Part shown: one piece after another, positions 33,005-43,509 of the stretch
Layout of the letters: each line of letters starts with the position of its first letter
Numbering within the stretch: position 1 is the first letter of the stretch
Assembly (NCBI GenBank): GCA_012845835.1
Contig: JABAKD010000016.1
Location: 6,169,919 to 6,233,918, forward strand
Reading direction: 5' to 3'
DNA: 64,000 nt
Source: Undaria pinnatifida
Taxonomy: Eukaryota; Sar; Phaeophyceae; Laminariales; Alariaceae
The notes under the pieces: model-generated
Told to the model about the DNA's origin: nothing
Databases searched by the model: none
Seen by the model: only the letters and a program-made list of their open reading frames with translations
Program-made: the position numbers and the translations under genes

Positions 33005-33345
33005 AAGGCTCACCGACTCCCGGGTGGGATTTTTTATTTATTTTTAGGGTGACAGCGTATTAATTTAGAATCGTGGGTTCGAGGCTCACCGACTCCCGTT
33101 TTTTTTTTTCTTAGGGGTAGGATTTTTCATGTTAGGGTGACAGCGTTTTAAGTTAGAACCGTGTGTTCGAGGTTCACCGACTCCCGTTGTTTTTGTTTCT
33201 TTCCTTTTGTTTTGTTTTTGTTTTGTTTTGTTTGTTTTGTTTTGTTTGTTTTTGATTGTTTTTTGTCTTTGTTTTTGTTTTTTAGGGTGGGACTTTTACA
33301 TGTAAAATGTTATGGTGACAGTATCTTTTTATTTATTTATTTATT
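33005..33345 (+). repeat. Two tRNA-like SINE heads (family B) with T-rich DNA
   Basis: Plus-strand copies at about 33,047-33,100 and 33,132-33,186 read TTAGGGTGACAGCGT...GGGTTCGAGGCTCACC, ending CGACTCCCG plus T-run (Pol III-like stop). They are followed by (TTTTG)n-type DNA to about 33,280. This is the inverted counterpart of 9,175-9,452. Confidence 0.65.
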
Positions 33346-33369
33346 CACTTATATTAATTTAATCAATTT

Positions 33370-33919
33370 AATTTAAGAGCAATGGCCGAAATCGGGCACA
33401 CCCGATCGACCGATAGCCGTTATCGGGTACCCCTTGAACACACAGTCCCACAACGACTCAGGACGACATCTCATTGGTCGAAACCACACCGCATCCGAAC
33501 GCGGCCACATGTCCATCGAGTGCGCCCGATTATGGCTGAACAAGTCCTCGAAATGTACCCGACTCGCATACAAGCCACCCGATTATGGCCGAACTACTCG
33601 ACCACCAGCCCACACGCACACACGCACGCGCAGCGGGCGCGAACTCGCGCCACGTCACGAGACGGGGCATTGTTGGTTCTCTCGTCTCGGAGCTCTTTTT
33701 CCGGAGCTCTTTTTTGTGGACCATGAAGTCGCAGTTAGCACCCCTACACACAAGGTACAGAAGCGCATTTATGCAGGCGGTTTAGACATAGATCACAGAC
33801 TACCTGGGCACGGACATGGCACGAGAAGGGCTAAGGATTCAGATGCTCCTTTCCAAATGGCCCAGGAAGATATGTTCGTGGCGTGGCGGGCCCGAGAAAT
33901 GTATTGCCGCCACCTGTCA
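33370..33919. other. No gene recognised
   Basis: A 196-codon plus frame (33,434-34,024) spans this stretch but runs into a dispersed repeat and has no recognisable domain. TGGCCGAA and CCCGATTATGG-like words recur between 33,382 and 33,600. Confidence 0.35.
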
Positions 33920-34120
33920 CCTCACCCTTCCGAACTCGGTTGTATCAGCCCTTCGAAGGCAAGTCATTATGAATATCTGAGGCGTGTTACAGACATAGCC
34001 CACATGGGGACCCTGCGATGCTAGTAGGCTAGATATCCTCGTCTGCTTCGCCTTGATTGATATCCTCGTCTGTCTCGCCTTGACTCTAGACCTCGCTGCA
34101 CAAAGGCACGATTCGTGACA
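33920..34120 (+). repeat. Dispersed repeat, solo-LTR-like, 3' part, copy 3
   Basis: It matches the last ~200 bp of the repeats at 3,366-3,824 and 27,305-27,757 (AAGTCATTATGAATATCTGA to CACGATTCGTGACA). Confidence 0.65.
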
Positions 34121-35059
34121 CAACCACACATCACACACGTCGTATCAGCGATCGAAATTATCACACTTAATCTCCGCTCAGCTTGTACAATATAGGAGTT
34201 TCGACGTTTGTTTCGAGGACACTCTCTGAGAGTTGTCTTTGAGTTCAAACTTTCATAAAAAATCGAAAACATGACGACCGGCGAGAAAAAAAGCAACCGC
34301 AAAAAAAGTAAAACGCGAAACGAGAGCGTGGTACCTGGTAGGTAAAGTCCTCTCATCTTGTAATCTGAGAATGTGACAGGTGCATATCATAGGTGGCGGA
34401 ACTGCCCACCACGGTGTAGTAGATTGTAGATAGACTTTTTGGGTTCGTAGCGGTATACCTGCGCGCGGTATATCCCATATTCCTCTCCACTCCGCGTGTG
34501 TGCGTTTTCACAATTAAACTGCTATTTCCACTCATAAACATTCATCGACATCCAGCACACACACCGAGTACTTGCCACAATGTTGATGCCTCAGTGTCAG
34601 TGTCGATGCCTCATCCTATAAGAGAGAGAGAAAACCTCTAAGGGCACAAAACACTATTTTTAATAGCCATTACAATTGCAGTGAGGGCATCTGGCCACGC
34701 AATGCCAAACGAGTATGCTACTGACAGCGGTGTACGACCGGGGCCATTGTATGGTATGTATGATTATGATGCAACGCGCTTCGCTCCGCGGGCGGCATTC
34801 GTCCGCCGATACGCTCGATCAAGAAGGGATTTACCCACAACAAATTATGTGAATGAAACGAACAGAGGTCCACGATTAATTGTAGGTGCAAACTGGCGAC
34901 TTTGATAATGCGAAGTGTGCCGCCGCCATGCTCCAGGGGAACATCCAGCGGACGCCACATGCATGACGAGTGTTATACCGTGTGCGCCTTGCATCTTGCT
35001 TTAAGTACTCGCGATGCATAGTATATATTTGTCTGTCTTCAAGTTCGTGGCTAGAGGCG
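34121..35059. other. No gene recognised
   Basis: Only short frames. A 25-codon ATG frame with basic residues at 34,271-34,345 is too short to call. AGAGAGAGA lies at about 34,623. Confidence 0.35.
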
Positions 35060-36935
35060 GAAGCACCCCCTCCAGCCGCTCGTCGTCCGCGGCATGTCGA
35101 TGAGCTTGCTGACTTAATACTCCTGCGCGTGAGAATGATGAAGTAAGAAGAGGTAGAACTCGCGCGCGAACCCGTGCAGTTAACCAGCAAAGCGTAGCGG
35201 GCCTTGTGGCCACCCTAGGACCAATCTCCGCATCAAAGATAGTATATGCACTTGTAGCGGAGCAGAGAGCAGGTGACAAAATCGAATTGCCGAAAGAACT
35301 GGTTCAGGATGTGAAGTCAGAGCCTGGTAGCTACCAAGAAGCCCAGCAATCAAAGTACGCCAAGATTTGGGAGGTGGCCAGGTCTGCCGAAATTGAAGGC
35401 TTGATAAGAGCAGAAACGTTCACGTTAGCAGTAAATGTCCCAGTAGGCTGTAATGTGATTGATGCTAGATGGGCTTTCAAATGAAAAGCAGATGAAACAG
35501 GGAAGATAGTAAAGGCCAAGGCTAGGCTTGTAGCGAAGGGCTTCAAGCAGAAGTACGGTGTGGATTATCTGGAGACTTTCTCGCCTACCGCAAATGCTGC
35601 ATCTCAGCGATTGTTAGTAGCGTTAGCGTGCAAGTACAACTTGGAATTACTCCACTGGGATATTGAGCAAGCGTTTTTTCAGTCGGAATTGGATCACGAG
35701 GTGTTCATGAAGTTGCCTCCTGGCTGCGGTTCGATGTCAGGAAAGGTTGCCCGTTTGAACAAGAGTTTGCACGGATTGGAGCAGGCATCTAGAACATTCT
35801 ACAAGAGGCTAGTGTCGGACCTGAAGAGGATTGGTTTCGAGCAGTCTATGTCTGACCCCTGTGTCCTGCGTTTCATGATGGGAGACGAGGTGGTAGGGAT
35901 GGTTGCGATTCACGTGAATGATAGTCCGTATGCAGGAACTAAGAGTCTGGCTAAGGTGGCTGTGGAAGGGCTATGTGGCTCTCTTCCTACGAAGAATTTG
36001 GGTGAGGTCAAGTTCTTTCTTGGTTGCGAATTTATTCGCGACCGCGAGGCTGGCACGATTGAGATTTCTCAAGAGAGTTACATCGGGAGTGTTCTCGAGA
36101 GATTTAACATTTGTCGCACCAGCTCGATCCCTGCTTCCCTTGCCAACGATAACAGGTCCTTGAAGGAGGATGAGGGAGCAGGAGATGTGCCGTTCCGAGA
36201 GGTGGTGGGGAGCCTGATGTGAATCGCCAGCCAAACGAGACCCGACATCTCAAATGCTGTGCGGGCTGTGGCGCGGCACTCTCATGAGCCAAAGAGAAGC
36301 CACTGGAAGACAGCCCAGAAAATCCTGAATTATCTTCTAGAAACGGCGCATCTAACTATGAAGTTCAAGCAGGACAGTTCGGCAGACGTAGACACGTTGG
36401 TACGTAGATGCCGACTTAGCGAGCAAGGCCACTGACCGTAGATCAGTTTCGGGAGCGATGGTGTTTGTGGCTGCGATGCTTGTGGTTTGGATTTCTAGGA
36501 CGCAGAAATGCGTTTCACAGTCGACTTCTGGAGCAGAGTATCTTGCGATGGGCGATGGTGTGAAGGAGGCTCTGTTCGTGAACGGAATGCTTCAGTTCCT
36601 GAGGCCTAGTAGGAAGCCTCGTAAGATCGACATCCTCAAGGACAACGAAGAGGCGATTGCGTTTGCAGAGAATCCGCTTACCTCGAGTAAGAGTAAGCAC
36701 ATCGGCGTGAGGCATCATTTTCTTAGGAATTTGACCGAGGAGGGTGTGACCGAGGTCACGCATGTTCCCAGGGAAAAACAGCATACGGACATCCTCACGA
36801 AGGCTCTGCCGAGAGATCTTTTTGAAGTTCACGGCGACTTTGCACTTGGCTCCAGGGATGAGAAGTAGAAGTCTGAGTCGTCTTTTTTTTTGCTTTCTTT
36901 GATAAATATTTTGGGTCTGGTAGATACAACTTGAA
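35060..36935 (+). pseudogene. Copia pol fragment: RT and RNase H
   Basis: The plus strand reads the 3' half of copia pol: KIWEVARSAEIEGL, then after a stop KAKARLVAKGFKQKYGVDYLE (about 35,510-35,575). The palm (ELLHWDIEQAFF; HEVFMKLPPGCG) is at 35,640-35,740 and NLGEVKFFLGCEF near 36,000. After another stop (near 36,222) comes RNase H (SRTQKCVSQSTSGAEYLAMGD, KSKHIGVRHHF) to 36,868. The catalytic YVDD position is HVND, one of the two Asp replaced, so it is inactive. The start resembles 16.36 kb and the end resembles the region before the 3' LTR of element 1, placing it in the same family. It is cut at about 36,930 by an inverted gag. No LTRs of its own are seen. Confidence 0.88.
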
Positions 36936-37632
36936 ACACTTCCCCTGAAAAGTATTTTTCTTGGACAAATCAGACTCGGAGTTAGACTTCGGCTTGTTGT
37001 TGTGCTTCTTGCTACTCTTCCTCTCAGTCCTAGACACCAGAGCAACACTACTGTGCTTCTTTAAACCACCCTGTGCCTGCAAACCTAGATAACGCTCACG
37101 CACTTCAGTCTCGATGAACGATGGGTCATTCGGACAGAGCACCACAAGAGTCTCACGCAAAGTCTTGTACTCGTGCGACAGCCCTTCAAGCATCAGATTG
37201 CACACCTCCCTGTCATCTTTCTTGACTTCAAGCATTTGCTCAACACCAAGCGTCTCTCTCATGGATGCAAAGAAGGTTGCGGGATTTTCGTTCGAACGCA
37301 TGCGCAGTGACTTCAATTTCTCCTCCTGCAAACGAATCTGACTCTGGCTCAACGGCAGGAAACGATCCTTTAGCACACGCAACGCCTTTCTGGGGGAACT
37401 AGCGTGCCTAGCCATGGTTTTCAGACTATCCTTCTTCGAGCAGTCGAACAGAAACCACCAAGCCATGTCCGCCTGACGAATCACACCCACATTGAAACCC
37501 TTCTCTACCCAGGGAGTCAAGTCAAAACCAATGTCTTCAATCGGAATCTCAACCTCGGAAACGAACGCCTCATACAAGTTGTTGTGTCGGGCACTCAGCA
37601 ATAAGTTCTGCGACCATGAGGGGTACGACACG
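36931..37632 (-). pseudogene. Copia gag fragment, inverted
   Basis: Minus-strand copia Gag (UBN2 type): ARHNNLYEAFV, WFLFDCSKKDSL, RVLKDRFLPLSQSQIRLQEEKL, then LMLEGLSHEYKTLRETLVVL and a basic C-terminal stretch with KCFK, the start of a zinc knuckle. The knuckle is cut where the DNA joins the opposite-strand pol end at about 36,930. The N-terminal ~20-30 residues of Gag are missing, because the frame runs out of the adjoining LTR. The frame is otherwise open over about 230 codons, so it decayed little after truncation. Confidence 0.85.
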
Positions 37633-37906
37633 TGTTGGTTGTCTTCATGAACATGACGGTTATGATCCATCTTATATCATGGAGTTCCATATGTTGGTAA
37701 GGGATTCATGTGTAAGGTGTAAGGGGCCTGTTTGGCCGGATGTTTCCCGGCATGATTTGCCATGAGCTGTCACTCGTAGTTGTGCTCCATATGAGACCGA
37801 GTCAGGCTCGACGGCTGGATGGTAAAATACTTTTGTGTCACCGTCTTGAGTCATCATCACGCCTTCCCGCGCCAGCTACGTGTACACCTTTAGAGATCTA
37901 TCAACA
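37633..37906. mobile_element. 274-bp LTR, second copy
   Basis: TGTTGG...CAACA, matching the solo LTR at 21,356-21,629. The flanks (ACACG and CACTA) do not match. It may therefore be one end of a rearranged element, perhaps tied to the gag fragment on its left, or a solo LTR with a lost duplication. Confidence 0.75.
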
Positions 37907-37934
37907 CACTAGTGAGAAAGGCGGTTGATATTTA

Positions 37935-38294
37935 TTGGTAAACGCAGCCAAGGCCAGCCTACAGAGGTGGGAAAGAGCCATGTCAGGTCCGGGGGGTTCT
38001 GGCATTTGTGTAGATTATTTAAGAGAGGAAGTAAAGGTACTCGAGATCCAGGTAGTGTTGCAGAAGCGGGAGAGAGAGGTCGGACTCGCTGAGGCAGTAC
38101 TGCGAGCGTCATATGCTGGAGAGGTGTATGGCCTGACTACGTGTTGGTCCTGGCGGGTGTCGATGGTGCATGACGCATTACGACTTTTCCGTGAGGAGCA
38201 CGAACTTCAAGCTAATGTGGTGCGAAAAATGGACGAAAGAGTGATTTTGTTCGAGGATGAGAGCGAGCGAGAAATGAGAGCGAGCGAGAAATGA
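37935..38294 (+). CDS. Hypothetical 119-aa charged helical protein fragment
   Basis: A plus-strand frame rich in Glu, Arg, Leu and Ala with a coiled-coil feel. It contains LQRWERAMSGPGG, an EVKVLEIQVVLQKREREVGL helix, YGLTTCWSWRVSMVHDALRL and then NVVRKMDERV. It ends inside the minisatellite (SEREMRASEK). A stop lies just upstream and no good ATG precedes it, so it could be an exon or a remnant of a longer gene. The family is not recognised. The natural residue composition makes it a better candidate than most frames nearby. Confidence 0.35.
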   Translation: MVNAAKASLQRWERAMSGPGGSGICVDYLREEVKVLEIQVVLQKREREVGLAEAVLRASYAGEVYGLTTCWSWRVSMVHDALRLFREEHELQANVVRKMDERVILFEDESEREMRASEK

Positions 38295-38485
38295 GAGCGA
38301 GCGAGAAATGAGAGCGAGCGAGAAATGAGAGCGAGCGAGAAATGAGAGCGAGCGAGAAATGAGAGCGAGCGAGAAATGAGAGCGAGCGAGAAATGAGAGC
38401 GAGCGAGAAATGAGAGCGAGCGAGAAATGAGAGCGAGCGAGAAATGAGAGCGAGCGGGAAATGAGAGCGAGCGGGAAATGAGAGA
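38261..38485. repeat. 17-bp minisatellite
   Basis: About 12 near-perfect copies of GAGAGCGAGCGAGAAAT, the last ones with GCGGGAAAT. It grades directly into the hexanucleotide array. Confidence 0.93.
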
Positions 38486-40249
<1,764 letters not shown>

Positions 40250-40935
40250 AGGGCAGCAGTACAGCAGTGCAGCATTACGTACGGTAGTAAAGGACAGAGG
40301 AGTGCAGCAGTGGGGACGGTGGTACTCCCAAGCACCAGTGGGGGGCCGGCAATTTAGAGAAAAAAAATAGTTTCATCTCCCACAGGACGAAAAAAGACTC
40401 CCACGTATGGAACGGCCCACCCACCCATCACGGACTACGCATTGCACCCTCCACCCACCCACCGGCCAAACCTTTACAGCAGTACAGCTGTGTAGCAGTG
40501 AGTGCAGCAGTACACCTGCACTCAAGAAAAAAAATGGTGCTATATCATCCTCTCTGTATGTAGACTAAGTACTAAAAAAACAAAATGTTAACAAGCCACC
40601 CACCCACGACGGACGACGCAGTGCACCCTCCACCCACCCAACGACCAAACCTTTACTACATACAGCAGTACCGCAGTTCAGCAGTACGTACAGCAGCACC
40701 CCTGGTACGCGGGGGGCAGTCAGTTGGTTGGTTCTTGAGGCCCTTGTATGAAACAGGAAACAAACGGGGGGAGGTTCATTTTTTGACGATACTCGGCCAT
40801 CTCGGGGAGCGAGTGAGCCACCATCCACCACCCACCACCCATTATCCACCCACCCACCCACCACCCACCATCCACCCATGGACCTATACCCAGTACTGCA
40901 GTACAGCAATGCTGCAGTACGTAGAGCAATGCACC
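40250..40935. repeat. CAGTA- and CCCACC-rich tandem region
   Basis: Imperfect repeats of a block containing CACCCACCCA, GGAC.ACGCA.TGCACCCTCC, CCAAACCTTTAC and GCAGTACAGC occur at about 40,410-40,510 and 40,595-40,700. Further CCCACC and CAGTAC runs follow to 40,930. Frames here are repeat-driven. Confidence 0.7.
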
Positions 40936-41274
40936 TGACAGGCGAGCAGCAGCCGATTCGTTGGTTTACAGTGCTCTCGGGCTGGTCGGGATTTGCATTT
41001 GTTTATTATTTCCCGCCACGTCGGGGGGCTAGCGAGCCGTCCCCGGGAGGGCGATTTCCACGCTCCCCCCTCGCCGATGTGGGGCACCGACGGCCGTTCC
41101 TTCGCCGGCTCGTCGTAGTGCTGCTGTGCGAATGGGACGTTGCGGCACAGCGAGGCCGCGGGAGGCCGAGTGGACCTCGGGAGTCGCCGCTTTTTTGGGG
41201 GGGTGCTATAGCCAAGATATTTTCAAAGATAAAAAAAAACGCCCCGACCACGACGTTAGCGTATTTTATATAAT
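40936..41274. other. No gene recognised
   Basis: GC-rich DNA with overlapping frames on both strands and no recognisable domain. It ends at the left target duplication of element 4. Confidence 0.4.
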
Positions 41275-41279
41275 AAGGA

Positions 41280-41660
41280 TGTTGGATTAAATCGGTTATG
41301 CGAAGAATAATAATGTGCTCCCAGCAGCCCAGTTTCAGGCCGCGAGCTTCACTGCAACACACAGTGTGAACAAGGTGGTATATATGTCTTTATTAGTTGG
41401 TCCCGGATGCTGATAAGAGGGAAAGAGATGGAGTGAGGCGAGTGGGCGAAGCCATCTCGCTCCACACCAGGCAATATTCTATTCTAAAGCCTCCAAATTC
41501 CCAAATACTACAGGTACTCCATTCTCATATTTCCACGTGTCCTTCCCATGTTATAATATTCCGCAATACACCGTCGGGTAATCCCACAATACCCCGTCGG
41601 ACGATCCTCCTTGATCATCGTAGTTCCTACTTTGTTCGTTGAGACAAGCTATATCGAACA
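41280..41660 (-). repeat. 3' LTR of element 4
   Basis: 381 bp. On the minus strand it begins TGTTCGATATAGC and ends TCCAACA. The motif TATAGCTTGTCTCAACGAAC lies at 41,634-41,653 (minus). Confidence 0.93.
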
Positions 41661-41739
41661 CCCTCCCTGGCGCTGGATCAACTAACAAGCCTGCAACAAC
41701 GCTGGCAACTCCCAAAAGCAATTTGCGACGGAAAACTTA

Positions 41740-42232
41740 TATCCCCAACAAAAAGTCACGGTGTTTCTCAAAACTCTCCCGAGCAATCGCCTTGGTGAGA
41801 ATGTCCGCATGCTGATCCTCCGTCCTTAAGTACTTGACGCATAAGTCTCATTTTCCCACCAACTCGCGCAGGAAGTGGTACCTCACATCGATGTGCTTGC
41901 TGTTTGACGAACTCAGTGGGTTTTTGGCCAAGTCAATCGCCCCTTTGTTATCTTCAAACACTCCGATGCTCGGCGATCCAAGACTAGGCATCAAGAAAAC
42001 CAAGACTCCTCGCACGTGCAGGGCCTCCTTCACCCCGTCGGCCATCGCTACGTACTCGGCCTCAGTGGTGGAGAGCGTAACGCATTTCTGCGTCCTGGAA
42101 AACCAGGATACGAGCGTTCCTCTGCAGCAAACAGCTACACCAGATACCGAACGCCTGCCCTCGGCCTTGTGGGCGTAGTCTACGTCTACGTACGTCTATA
42201 GGTCGTATTCCAACTGTACATCCCCCAACTTA
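41740..42232 (-). pseudogene. RNase H of element 4
   Basis: Readable minus-strand pieces: TLVSWFSRTQKCVTLSTTEA (about 42,110-42,050), YVAMADGVKEALH, VFEDNKGAIDLAKNPLSSSN and HIDVRYHFLRELV, then a stop at 41,848. After a shift, QHADILTKAI continues. This is the copia RNase H, which would remove RNA from the hybrid during reverse transcription. One stop separates it from RT and one shift breaks its end. Confidence 0.85.
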
Positions 42233-42234
42233 CT

Positions 42235-42972
42235 CTATTTCCTGAAAGTCAAGCCCAAGTGGGCTGTAGCGCTCAAGTACTCGAGAACCTTCCTAGCAGC
42301 CTTCACGTGTCCTCCCTTAGGATCGTGCGAGAACCGCGCAATCGCTCGCACCGCGTTGGAGATGTCAGGTCTCGTCTGGTTCGCAATCCACATCAAACTC
42401 CCCACAATTTCACGGAAATTCGCGTCCACCACAGGTTCCTCATCACTCACGTACCTGAGGTCCAACGACGGTGAAGCGGGGATAGGGCTGGTTTTAGTGA
42501 TACCGAAACGGTCGACAACGTTTCGGATGAACTGACTTTGCGAAATCTCCAGGGTTCCCTTCTCACGCTCCCTCCTGTACTCGCTACCCATGTACCACGT
42601 AACCTCGCCCAGACTTTTTGTAGGAAATCTCTTATTGAGATCAGCTACTACCGAATCCGTCACCTCCTTGGTCGCTGCGATCTTGATGTCGTCCACGTGG
42701 ACCACCAGCATCGCCACAACCGCGTCATTCAACATTAGCCGAAACACGCACGGGTCTACCAAGCACTGTTCAAACCCGCATTCCACTAACGTTGACGACA
42801 GTAGCTTGTACCATGAGCGGCCACTCTGCTTCAGCCCGTAAAGGGCTTTGTTGAGTAGGACTACCTTACCCGACATCTCCCCACAACCGCGAGGAAGTCT
42901 CAAGAAAATCTCGGTATCCAACTCTGCCTGAATAAATGCCTGGTCAACGTTCAAGTGTCTCAAGTCCCAATC
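42235..42972 (-). CDS. Reverse transcriptase of element 4
   Basis: About 242 codons open. The palm begins LNVDQAFIQAELDTEIFLRL (first catalytic Asp in the VDQAF block). LPRGCGEMSGKVVLLNKALYGLKQSGRSW and the active-site loop VVHVDDIKIAA (two Asp kept) follow, then KSLGEVTWYMG, FREIVGSLMW and TRPDISNAV. It would copy element RNA into DNA in the particle. A stop just upstream (about 42,973) parts it from the finger region, and a stop at its end parts it from RNase H. The catalytic residues look intact. Confidence 0.9.
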   Translation of the reverse strand, partial: DWDLRHLNVDQAFIQAELDTEIFLRLPRGCGEMSGKVVLLNKALYGLKQSGRSWYKLLSSTLVECGFEQCLVDPCVFRLMLNDAVVAMLVVHVDDIKIAATKEVTDSVVADLNKRFPTKSLGEVTWYMGSEYRREREKGTLEISQSQFIRNVVDRFGITKTSPIPASPSLDLRYVSDEEPVVDANFREIVGSLMWIANQTRPDISNAVRAIARFSHDPKGGHVKAARKVLEYLSATAHLGLTFRK

Positions 42973-42975
42973 AAG

Positions 42976-43497
42976 CTAGCACGCCATTGCTGCAATGAGT
43001 CTGTTAGACGTGGTCGAGGCAGTGGGGGCAAAAGTCTCGAAATAGTCGACTCCCTCTACCTGGCTATAGCCCTTAGCTACCAACCGTGCCTTAGCTCTAT
43101 CAATCATGCCGTGCGCATCGCTCTTCCACTTCAAGAGCCACTTTGACTCTACAATATTGATACTCGCGGGAATTTCAGAAACCTCCACAAACGTTCCAGC
43201 AGCTTCGAGTCCATCAAACTCCGATCTCATCGCGTCCATCCAAACGTCCGAATGCTTCGACGTACGAGCTGCGGTGTATGACGTTGGTTCCGGTTCCGCC
43301 TCTTTGACAAGGCAATCCGGCAACTTCGTCTTCTCACACTCTGCTTCATTCGCCGCCAGTAGCGCCTGGAACACACGGCCTCCTTCACAGGGCCCGATCG
43401 CACTAATCAGTCCTGCAGCCGCTTCCCGATTGAGCGCCCTGGTCTGCGCTCTCGTACGTCCCTCCCGAATCTCTTCACCATCGCCCGGTCTTGACAT
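42976..43497 (-). CDS. RT N-terminal (fingers) region of element 4
   Basis: A 173-codon minus frame: a linker, then WMDAMRSEFDGLEAAGTFVEV, SKWLLKWKSDAHG and KARLVAKGYSQVEGVDYFETFAP, the conserved start of copia RT. It ends at a stop right before the palm. Its own N-terminus follows the stop of the Gag-protease-integrase frame by 13 bases in another frame, so at least one shift and one stop separate the three blocks. Confidence 0.88.
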   Translation of the reverse strand: MSRPGDGEEIREGRTRAQTRALNREAAAGLISAIGPCEGGRVFQALLAANEAECEKTKLPDCLVKEAEPEPTSYTAARTSKHSDVWMDAMRSEFDGLEAAGTFVEVSEIPASINIVESKWLLKWKSDAHGMIDRAKARLVAKGYSQVEGVDYFETFAPTASTTSNRLIAAMAC

Positions 43498-43509
43498 GTG
43501 CGCTCCAAG

